The notes beneath the pieces were generated by a model. That model made no database searches. It was not told the origin of the DNA and saw only the letters and a program-made list of their open reading frames with translations. The translations under genes and the position numbers were made by a program. A stretch of DNA of 8,300 bases from assembly GCA_017503305.1 (NCBI GenBank), contig JAFVTJ010000044.1, positions 1-8,300 on the forward strand, in the 5' to 3' direction. Below are positions 1 through 4,628 of this stretch, one piece after another (positions within the stretch are counted from its first letter, which is position 1; each line of letters starts with the position of its first letter). The DNA comes from Clostridia bacterium. Its GTDB lineage: Bacteria; Bacillota_A; Clostridia; Oscillospirales; Acutalibacteraceae.

Positions 1-231
1 GGGTTCGTATTCGCAAATACCGATACAACCGGTTTGAGAAACAGTAACGTTATCAGCAAGGCCGAGAGCGTTAACTTCTTCAACCAATGCGTTAAGCACG
101 GGTCTTGCACCTGCTGCGATACCGCAGGTTGCCATACCAACAACAACGCGAGTGTCGTTTGTGCCTTCACGAAGAATAACCTTATTCTTCATTTTTTCTT
201 TGATTGCCTGTAATTCAGCTAAAGATTTCAT
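1..231 (-). CDS. hndB: HndB-like thioredoxin-fold (2Fe-2S) ferredoxin domain protein, 3' end cut by window edge
   Basis: The first 77 residues are present; the rest lies beyond position 1. The N-terminus (MKSLAELQAIKEK), the segment VVVGMATCGIAAGARPV (residues 30-46) and SQTGCIGICEYEP (65-77) match the small (about 120 residue) subunit family that includes HndB of the NADP-reducing hydrogenase of Desulfovibrio, a relative of the N-terminal ferredoxin domain of HydB. Cysteines visible are C36, C69 and C73; the C-x3-C pair is the usual second half of a thioredoxin-like [2Fe-2S] site, but the usual second cysteine of the first half is not seen, so cluster content is uncertain. The ATG at 231 is preceded by AAAGGAAG (248-241) with a 9-nt spacer and follows the upstream ATPase gene by 17 bp. 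Expected role: electron-transfer or structural subunit of the NAD(P)-linked hydrogenase. It could instead be a longer fusion with a NuoF-like domain; the window cannot exclude that. Confidence 0.85.
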   Translation of the reverse strand, partial: MKSLAELQAIKEKMKNKVILREGTNDTRVVVGMATCGIAAGARPVLNALVEEVNALGLADNVTVSQTGCIGICEYEP

Positions 232-248
232 CCTCTTTTTCTTCCTTT

Positions 249-806
249 CTATGCTTTTTGAATTTCGGAATACTGTTCCTTTAAATATTCCTCAATCCAT
301 TTAATTACCTCATAAGTATTAAGCGGTACACCTTCCAGTGTTTCGCGTAAAACCCTTGTATCAAGCTCTACTTCCCCACCCATTTTTTTATGAACAAAAT
401 AAAAATCTGTTTCGGGGTGACCTTGTATTAGGGTTTTAATCGTTTCAACCACGTCGCCTAAGGGCGCGCAGTCGATATGATTTTTTATAAAAACTGTTTT
501 AACAGTTGTACCGTGATTATGCGGAAATTTTTCCACGTGATTTGAGAAAATTTCCAAGCTTCCGCCCGTTTGTTCTGCCGCAAGCTTTAAAAGCGGCAAG
601 CCCATTCCCACCTTGCGAGTGGTTCGGGTGGTATAAAACGGATTTAAAACCGTTTTTAAAACTTCATCAGTCATACCGCAGCCGTTATCGGCTATGGTTA
701 AAATAAGTTTATCATCAATTTCTTCAATTGATATTTGAGTCAAGGTTGCCCCTGCTTTAACCGAATTTTCGGTAATATCAAGAATGTTAAGTGATAATTC
801 CTTCAT
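249..806 (-). CDS. Stand-alone GHKL-type ATP-binding protein of the hydrogenase operon
   Basis: This 185-residue protein carries a Bergerat (GHKL) ATP-binding fold in residues about 1-110. Seen: an N-box like that of MutL (DITENSVKAGAT, residues 10-21, with N14 as Mg ligand and D10 where MutL has its catalytic Glu), the G1 box DNGCGM (40-45), a NPFYTTRTTR segment (55-64) and the G2 box VGMGLPLL (66-73). Roughly 75 further residues (about 110-185) form a charged, probably helical tail that I do not recognise. There is no phosphoacceptor His/DHp domain, sensor domain or membrane segment, so it is not a classic histidine kinase although databases may call it one. Its ATG shares one base with the TAA of the PHP gene (TAATG), suggesting translational coupling. 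By context it is a cytosolic ATPase or protein kinase partner of the DRTGG, PHP and hydrogenase-like proteins; substrate and partner are unknown. Confidence 0.85.
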   Translation of the reverse strand: MKELSLNILDITENSVKAGATLTQISIEEIDDKLILTIADNGCGMTDEVLKTVLNPFYTTRTTRKVGMGLPLLKLAAEQTGGSLEIFSNHVEKFPHNHGTTVKTVFIKNHIDCAPLGDVVETIKTLIQGHPETDFYFVHKKMGGEVELDTRVLRETLEGVPLNTYEVIKWIEEYLKEQYSEIQKA

Positions 807-1516
807 TAGTTACCTCTCAAAAGTTTAAAAAGGTTTTTAATCGCGTTCTCATCATCATCGGGCAGCAAAAAGAAATTTTCCCTTTCACTAATATCCCATA
901 AATAATGAGCATCACTGCTTATTATAAATTCACAATTTGTATATTTAAATTTGTCCGCCTTAGCTTTGTCGTGCAGCTCGGCAAATTTAAATCCGCTATT
1001 CGGTGGTAAGCCACCTAAAACCGCCGTAACCGAGTTGGAATCACGGTCAATATGTGCCGGATAGCACACACCATCGAATTCCTGCACCAAATCGGACACG
1101 TTATCAAAAGAAAGCATTGTAGCATTTGAAAGCAAATGCTTTTCTTCGCCAATTACGTTATCCTCACTGTCGCAAATTAACTGGTTACCGAAAATATCAG
1201 TACGGTTTGGAATTAAAACTCGCAGTTTTTCTACACTTTTTTCAAATTCAAGAGCTTTTTCCAAATTTTCAAACAAACAAATCACGTGAATTTCTTCCGA
1301 TGTGGTAAGCTCCATACCGGGAATCGCCAAAATACCATGTGCTTTTGCCGCCTTTATAAAATGGGGACAATTTTTACAGGTATTATGGTCGGTAAGTGCC
1401 ATAATATCAAGGCCGTTTAGCTCGCCCATACCGGCTATACTGTTTGGTGTGGAATCATCATCACCACAAGGTGAAAGACAAGAATGAATATGTAAGTCGT
1501 AATAATACTTCTTCAT
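806..1516 (-). CDS. PHP-domain metal-dependent phosphoesterase
   Basis: A 236-residue cytosolic PHP-domain protein. The family's metal-binding motifs are present in order: DLHIHS (H9, H11), D18-D20 region, LTDHN (D43, H44), PGMEL (E69), EEIHV (H77), YPAHIDR (H155) and SSDAH (D202, H204), the usual pattern for a trinuclear metal site hydrolysing phosphoesters. The closest known relatives by motif are TrpH/YciV-type stand-alone PHP phosphoesterases, which act on nucleotides such as pAp or on short oligonucleotides; the substrate here cannot be read from sequence. Four cysteines lie near the metal motifs in the first 50 residues (C13, C17, C47, C50). The start ATG overlaps the stop of the second DRTGG gene (ATGA, 1516-1513), and its own stop overlaps the next start. 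Context suggests removal of a phosphate or a nucleotide signal in the same pathway as the neighbouring ATPases, which is inference. Confidence 0.88.
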   Translation of the reverse strand: MKKYYYDLHIHSCLSPCGDDDSTPNSIAGMGELNGLDIMALTDHNTCKNCPHFIKAAKAHGILAIPGMELTTSEEIHVICLFENLEKALEFEKSVEKLRVLIPNRTDIFGNQLICDSEDNVIGEEKHLLSNATMLSFDNVSDLVQEFDGVCYPAHIDRDSNSVTAVLGGLPPNSGFKFAELHDKAKADKFKYTNCEFIISSDAHYLWDISERENFFLLPDDDENAIKNLFKLLRGN

Positions 1517-1839
1517 ATTATTCCATTTAAATAAACTGCCGTATTATAAATATCCATATCGGTTGTGAGAATATTAATCTCTTTATCCAATGCGGTTTTC
1601 TTAACTTCATCATCAACCGTAACACCCTCTGCCAAAATAATGCAAGAGGTGTCCGAAAGGGATGCAACCGCCAAGATATTTATATTAGACATTATGGTAA
1701 TCCAAGCGTTATCAGCCTGTGCCCTGCCCATTACCCAGCTTAAAAGATCGCCAACGTAAACGCCGTCAATATCTCTTTCGCCGTCAGGCAAGGTTATGGC
1801 ATTAAATTTGCCCGATTCTACCAAATCTTTAACCTTCAT
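1513..1839 (-). CDS. DRTGG-domain protein (second copy)
   Basis: A 108-residue single-domain protein starting MKVKDLVESG and containing ERDIDGVYVGDLLSWVMGR (residues 21-39), typical of small stand-alone DRTGG-domain proteins often annotated as serine kinase-like. It aligns by eye with the first DRTGG protein of this operon: both share an ERD motif, a following D(L/M)(L/M)S-hydrophobic helix and an I-N/V-hydrophobic-L-x-T-(S/D) strand with a later Tyr. The literal DRTGG tetrapeptide is absent. DRTGG domains also occur in CBS-domain pyrophosphatases and phosphotransacetylases, where adenylate regulation is known or suspected; ligand binding here is unproven. I chose the ATG at 1839 because it lies one base after the hydrogenase-like gene's stop (1841-1843) and has GGTGGGG about 6 nt upstream; an in-frame GTG at 1851 would add four residues and an 11-nt overlap. 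The 3' end overlaps the PHP gene by 4 nt. Confidence 0.82.
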   Translation of the reverse strand: MKVKDLVESGKFNAITLPDGERDIDGVYVGDLLSWVMGRAQADNAWITIMSNINILAVASLSDTSCIILAEGVTVDDEVKKTALDKEINILTTDMDIYNTAVYLNGII

Positions 1840-1840
1840 A

Positions 1841-3097
1841 TCATTCCCCACCGTCTTTATGCAGTTTAATAAGACACTTTTCTATGTTAGAATGTCCCTT
1901 TACAATGTCTTCGGCAAGTGCGCGGCAATTAGGTGCCCCACAGGAGCCACAGTCAAGACCGGGAAGCTCCGCCTTAATACGTTGAATATCCGCCATCATT
2001 CGCATAGATTCAATCATATTATCCGAAAGACGCGATATCGGCTGAAAAGCCGGTAAATCGTTAAACAAAAACTCACTTGGGAGATACTCGTCAGATTCAA
2101 CCGCAAAATTTTCCGAAACAGGTAAATATCTTCTTAAAGAACGAAGTCGCGCCTTAGCAATAAATGGGTTTTGAATTGTAAGCACACCGCCTACACAACC
2201 ACCTGAGCAAGCATTAAGCTCAATAAATTCAAGGTGCGGAATATTACCGTTTTCTAACTGGTCAAGCACACGCATAACATTATCTATACCGTCTGCCGCC
2301 AAATAGTTTTCGTTAAAAATTGCCGTTGCTTCACCACCGGACGAAGCCCAGCTTATACCGATTATACCCGAATTGGAAAGGGATTTAACGTCACTACCGT
2401 AACGCATAACGCCGATTAACTGGAAATAGATATCGCTAATAGGAATAACCTCGTCAACCTGACTTTTATAGCCCGCAAAGCCATTTTTAACATAGCTTGC
2501 TTTAGCAGGACAGGGAGAAATAAAGCAAACGCCTATATCTTCATCCTTAAGTTCAGGGTGTTCGCGCTTAGCCTTGTCACGTGCAAGACCTGCGGCAACC
2601 TCCATTGGAGGAAGCATATGTATTACGTGGTCTAAAAGCGAATGGAAACGAAGAGCGATAAGTCTTACAACTACCGGACAAGCCGAGCTTATAGCAGGCT
2701 TTTCTATTCCTTCGGTTTTAAGATATTTTCTAGTATATGCCGAAACCAATTCAGCCGCAGCCGAAACTTCAAAAACATCATCAAAACCAAGCTTTAAAAG
2801 ACCGTCTAATACATAGTCGATATCATCCAAATTATCAAACTGGCCGTATAACGAAGGAGCCGGCAACGCAATCTTGTATTTAAACTTGTTCATAGCATCA
2901 AGCGCGCTGCATTTAGCCTTTTTAGCATTGTTAGGACAAACGCGAATACATTCGCCGCAGTCAATGCATCTTGCTTCGTTTATAACGGCATGGCCGTCTT
3001 TAATGCGGATTGCTTCAGTAGGACAGCGTTTAAGACAGGTAGTACAACCGTTACATTTTTCAACATCTAAAAAAACAGAATGTTTATATGTATCCAT
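1841..3097 (-). CDS. [FeFe]-hydrogenase-like iron-sulfur protein of sensory (HydS-like, group C/D) type, without PAS domain
   Basis: A 418-residue cytosolic protein with three parts. Residues 1-65 hold two ferredoxin [4Fe-4S] motifs (C15/C18/C21/C25 and C44/C47/C50/C54). Residues about 70-330 form a hydrogenase H-domain: SSACP (137-141), SPCPAK (194-199) and NACSGGCVGG (295-304) correspond to the L1, L2 and L3 motifs. The four cluster cysteines are kept (C140, C196, C297, C301), as is K199, but the proton-relay Cys is Ala139, the two Met beside the di-iron site are S194 and N295, and the L2 Glu is Y202. Residues 381-408 carry a third [4Fe-4S] motif (C383, C386, C391, C408; PF04060 type). An Ala at the relay position is known in sensory hydrogenases such as Thermotoga HydS. 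I infer a slow or non-turning H2/redox sensor feeding the adjacent ATPases and PHP protein. AGGG (3109-3106) lies 8 nt before the ATG. A plain electron-transfer role without a di-iron site is the main alternative. Confidence 0.88.
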   Translation of the reverse strand: MDTYKHSVFLDVEKCNGCTTCLKRCPTEAIRIKDGHAVINEARCIDCGECIRVCPNNAKKAKCSALDAMNKFKYKIALPAPSLYGQFDNLDDIDYVLDGLLKLGFDDVFEVSAAAELVSAYTRKYLKTEGIEKPAISSACPVVVRLIALRFHSLLDHVIHMLPPMEVAAGLARDKAKREHPELKDEDIGVCFISPCPAKASYVKNGFAGYKSQVDEVIPISDIYFQLIGVMRYGSDVKSLSNSGIIGISWASSGGEATAIFNENYLAADGIDNVMRVLDQLENGNIPHLEFIELNACSGGCVGGVLTIQNPFIAKARLRSLRRYLPVSENFAVESDEYLPSEFLFNDLPAFQPISRLSDNMIESMRMMADIQRIKAELPGLDCGSCGAPNCRALAEDIVKGHSNIEKCLIKLHKDGGE

Positions 3098-3115
3098 AGT
3101 TAATACCCTAAAAAA

Positions 3116-3541
3116 TTATTTAAAATTTACCTTCATAGTAATTGTGGTACCCACGCCTACTTCGGATTTGATATCCATATAATCGCTATAGCGTTTCATA
3201 TTTGGAAGGCCCATACCTGCGCCGAAACCGAGTGAACGGATATTATCGGTAGCGGTTGAGAAGCCTTCTTGCATGGCCTGTTCGATATTCTTAATACCGG
3301 GGCCCTTGTCACAAAGGATAATTTCAACACAGTCTTCATAAACGTTTACGTCAGCAGTGCCGCCGCGCGCGTGAATAACCATATTAATTTCGCCCTCGTA
3401 CATTGCAATAGAAACCTTGCGTATAATTTCGGGTGGTAGACCAATTTGTCTTAAATTTTTCTTCATTAAAAACGAGGCGTGACCTGCCGATTTAAAATCA
3501 TCGCCGTCAACGTTAAAATGAAAATTTAAAGCATTAGTCAT
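3116..3541 (-). CDS. RsbW/SpoIIAB-like GHKL ATPase (serine kinase/anti-sigma fold)
   Basis: A 141-residue single-domain ATP-binding protein of the size and layout of RsbW/SpoIIAB anti-sigma kinases. Seen: N-box YEGEINMVIHA (48-58, with E49 and N53 spaced as in RsbW), G1 box DKGPGI (78-83), and G2 box GFGAGMGLPNMKR (105-117), ending in a GVGTT strand motif (129-133). RsbW relatives phosphorylate a Ser on a STAS anti-sigma antagonist; no STAS protein or sigma factor is in this window, so the partner may be the preceding DRTGG protein, the hydrogenase-like protein, or something encoded elsewhere. I chose the ATG at 3541, which overlaps the DRTGG stop by 8 nt and gives the family length; the open frame extends upstream to a TTG at 3625, but that would bury 92 nt in the upstream gene. 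There is no strong Shine-Dalgarno, so translation probably depends on coupling. An 18-bp gap separates it from the hydrogenase-like gene. Confidence 0.87.
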   Translation of the reverse strand: MTNALNFHFNVDGDDFKSAGHASFLMKKNLRQIGLPPEIIRKVSIAMYEGEINMVIHARGGTADVNVYEDCVEIILCDKGPGIKNIEQAMQEGFSTATDNIRSLGFGAGMGLPNMKRYSDYMDIKSEVGVGTTITMKVNFK

Positions 3542-3890
3542 TTTGAACCAATTTTCCGTCAAGGCCGTTGCTGTATAAAATACCACAAGCCTCGTACATT
3601 CTTTTACTTGTAGCGAGGAGAACAATTCCGCTTTCTTCCGCTAATGCTATCATTTCGGCAGTAGGCATTTTAGAGCGAACGAAAACAACGCAAATCATAT
3701 CCATCATTTCAGCCGTTCTAACAACCTGAGCGTTTAAAAGACCGGTTAGCAAAACTGCTTGGTCCTTTACGTAGGCTAATACGTCACTCATCATGTCGCT
3801 TCCGCAGGCCGAATGAACGTCGCGTTCAAGTGCTTCTTCGTTACAAATTACTTCTGCATTAAGTAAATCTTTGATTGTGCTGATTTTCAT
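3534..3890 (-). CDS. DRTGG-domain protein (first copy)
   Basis: A 118-residue protein consisting of one DRTGG-like domain. Recognised from LERDVHSACGSDMMSDVLAY (residues 21-40), LLTGLLNAQVVRTAEMMD (47-64) and the terminal strand GIVLLATSKRMYEACGILY (88-106). It is clearly related to the second DRTGG gene at 1513-1839, but has a longer C-terminal tail (GLDGKLVQND). No catalytic motif of a known kinase or phosphatase is visible. The ATG at 3890 has AAAGGA about 9 nt upstream and follows the hydC stop by 18 bp; its 3' end overlaps the RsbW-like ATPase by 8 nt. That overlap makes the ATPase its likeliest partner, with the DRTGG protein acting as a ligand-binding or phosphoacceptor component (inference). 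Confidence 0.82.
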   Translation of the reverse strand: MKISTIKDLLNAEVICNEEALERDVHSACGSDMMSDVLAYVKDQAVLLTGLLNAQVVRTAEMMDMICVVFVRSKMPTAEMIALAEESGIVLLATSKRMYEACGILYSNGLDGKLVQND

Positions 3891-3908
3891 AAAAATTTTC
3901 CTTTCGAA

Positions 3909-4412
3909 TTATTTCGAAAAGCCATATTTTTCCAAAATACCGTCAACATCGTCAACTGTTAAACGGCCGTAAACTTCTTCATTAACGGTTAAAACAGGTG
4001 CCAAGCCGCAAGCGCCGATACAACGACAAGCAGTAAGTGAGAATTTACCATCTTCAGTACATTCGTCAGAACCGATGCCAAGGCGTTCGCTGAACTTATC
4101 AAAAATATCACCTGAGCCCTTAACGTAGCAAGCGGTACCTAAGCAAACCGAAATGTTGTACTCACCCTTGGGTGACAAGGAAAACTGTGCGTAGAAAGTA
4201 GCAACACCGTAAACCTTTTCAAGCGGTACATCCATACCTTCGGCAATTTTTACCTGTACCTCCATAGGAAGATAGCCGTAAACGTCTTGTGCTTGTTGCA
4301 TAACAGACATCAAAAGACTTTTGTCGTGTTTGCATTCAGCAATAATCTTATCAAGCTGTGCTTCCTGTTCGGGAGTACCCTTAAAGGGCAATTTACTAAT
4401 TTTTTTGAGCAT
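3909..4412 (-). CDS. hydC: NuoE-family [2Fe-2S] subunit of NAD(P)-linked [FeFe] hydrogenase (HydC/HndA)
   Basis: A 167-residue protein of the complex I 24 kDa (NuoE) family. An N-terminal helical region (about 1-75, with VYGYLP and VYGVATFYAQFS) precedes a thioredoxin-fold ferredoxin domain whose ligands are C90-x4-C95 (CLGTACYVKG) and C131-x3-C135 (CIGACGLAP). In hydrogenase operons this subunit transfers electrons between the flavin subunit (NuoF/HydB) and the hydrogenase; those partners are not in the window but an HndB-like gene follows the intervening signalling genes. The length fits the family. The ATG at 4412 is supported by a strong AAGGAGGA site (4428-4421) with an 8-nt spacer; an in-frame GTG at 4439 lies upstream of that site and is unlikely. 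It is the first gene of the operon, 3' of a promoter and a Rex-like operator, so repression at low NADH/NAD+ is expected. An alternative label is nuoE of another NADH-linked complex; the operon context favours a hydrogenase. Confidence 0.93.
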   Translation of the reverse strand: MLKKISKLPFKGTPEQEAQLDKIIAECKHDKSLLMSVMQQAQDVYGYLPMEVQVKIAEGMDVPLEKVYGVATFYAQFSLSPKGEYNISVCLGTACYVKGSGDIFDKFSERLGIGSDECTEDGKFSLTACRCIGACGLAPVLTVNEEVYGRLTVDDVDGILEKYGFSK

Positions 4413-4439
4413 TGACAAAATCCTCCTTTTAATAATCAC

Positions 4440-4471
4440 TGCGAGATTGTTATTTTTTTAACATTCTCACA
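4440..4471 (-). repeat. Imperfect 32-bp inverted repeat centred on the Rex-like operator
   Basis: Arms 4440-4452 and 4459-4471 pair at 11 of 13 positions around a 6-bp A/T centre (mismatches at 4442/4469 and 4447/4464). The arms extend the Rex-like core by several bases on both sides. In the transcript the same bases can fold into a hairpin about 30 nt upstream of the hydC start; it lacks a following U-run and so is not a terminator. It may only reflect an extended operator. Confidence 0.6.
4447..4464. promoter_or_regulatory. Rex-like operator in the leader of the hydrogenase operon
   Basis: The plus strand reads TTGTTATTTTTTAACAT with an 18-base extent TTGTTAT-N4-TTAACAT, matching the Rex consensus TTGTTAA-N4-TTAACAA at 12 of 14 specified positions. 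Rex is the NADH/NAD+-responsive repressor that controls hydrogenase and fermentation genes in many Firmicutes. The site lies at about +12 to +29 relative to the start predicted from the minus-strand promoter, so bound Rex would block transcription. It sits at the exact centre of a longer imperfect dyad (4440-4471). Confidence 0.75.
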
Positions 4472-4482
4472 ATACTGTGTAT

Positions 4483-4511
4483 ATTATAGCATATATATTT
4501 ATATATTACAA
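4483..4511 (-). promoter_or_regulatory. Sigma-A promoter of the hydrogenase operon
   Basis: On the minus strand, TTGTAA (4511-4506) and a perfect TATAAT (4488-4483) are separated by 17 bp, and TGC directly before the -10 gives an extended -10 (TGnTATAAT). The predicted start near 4476 leaves a leader of about 64 nt to the hydC ATG. Flanking DNA is very AT-rich. Confidence 0.78.
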
Positions 4512-4569
4512 TTAAAATTTACGAAAAAAGCGGTTTTTTTACAAAAAATATTAAAACCAATAAGAACGG

Positions 4570-4598
4570 TTGAATTTTTAAATGCTTTATTGTATAAT
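4570..4598 (+). promoter_or_regulatory. Sigma-A promoter of the peptide-binding lipoprotein gene
   Basis: TTGAAT (4570-4575) and a perfect TATAAT (4593-4598) are separated by 17 bp. Transcription should begin near 4605, giving a leader of about 24 nt to the ATG at 4629. The promoter is over 100 bp from the Rex-like site, so direct co-regulation is not expected. The in-frame TTG at 4590 would lie upstream of the transcript start. Confidence 0.78.
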
Positions 4599-4628
4599 AA
4601 TACATATTTTCGAAGGGAAATTTCTAAT

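Noticed and set aside
249..806. Classical two-component sensor histidine kinase
   Set aside because: The ATP-binding boxes are present but there is no phosphoacceptor histidine domain, sensor domain, membrane segment or adjacent response regulator.
2574..2816. Opposite-strand and out-of-frame open frames inside the genes, including this one
   Set aside because: They lie wholly within well-supported genes, lack ribosome binding sites and show no recognisable protein motif.
1841..3097. The main catalytic HydA hydrogenase of the operon
   Set aside because: The proton-relay cysteine and several residues around the di-iron site are replaced, and the domain layout differs from HydA, which normally has more N-terminal cluster domains.
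3542..3625. Extended N-terminus of the RsbW-like ATPase from a TTG at 3625
   Set aside because: It would overlap the upstream DRTGG gene by 92 nt and add residues with no family match; the ATG at 3541 gives the normal length.
4413..4439. GTG start for hydC at 4439
   Set aside because: The strong Shine-Dalgarno site lies inside this extension and points to the ATG at 4412.
4524..4540. A-run, GCGG, T-run dyad as a possible terminator
   Set aside because: The stem would consist only of A-U pairs with all G and C in the loop, and it sits between two divergent promoters where no transcript is expected to end.
4590..4628. Upstream TTG start for the lipoprotein gene
   Set aside because: It overlaps the -10 hexamer and precedes the predicted transcript start; the ATG at 4629 has a ribosome binding site and opens directly into the signal peptide.
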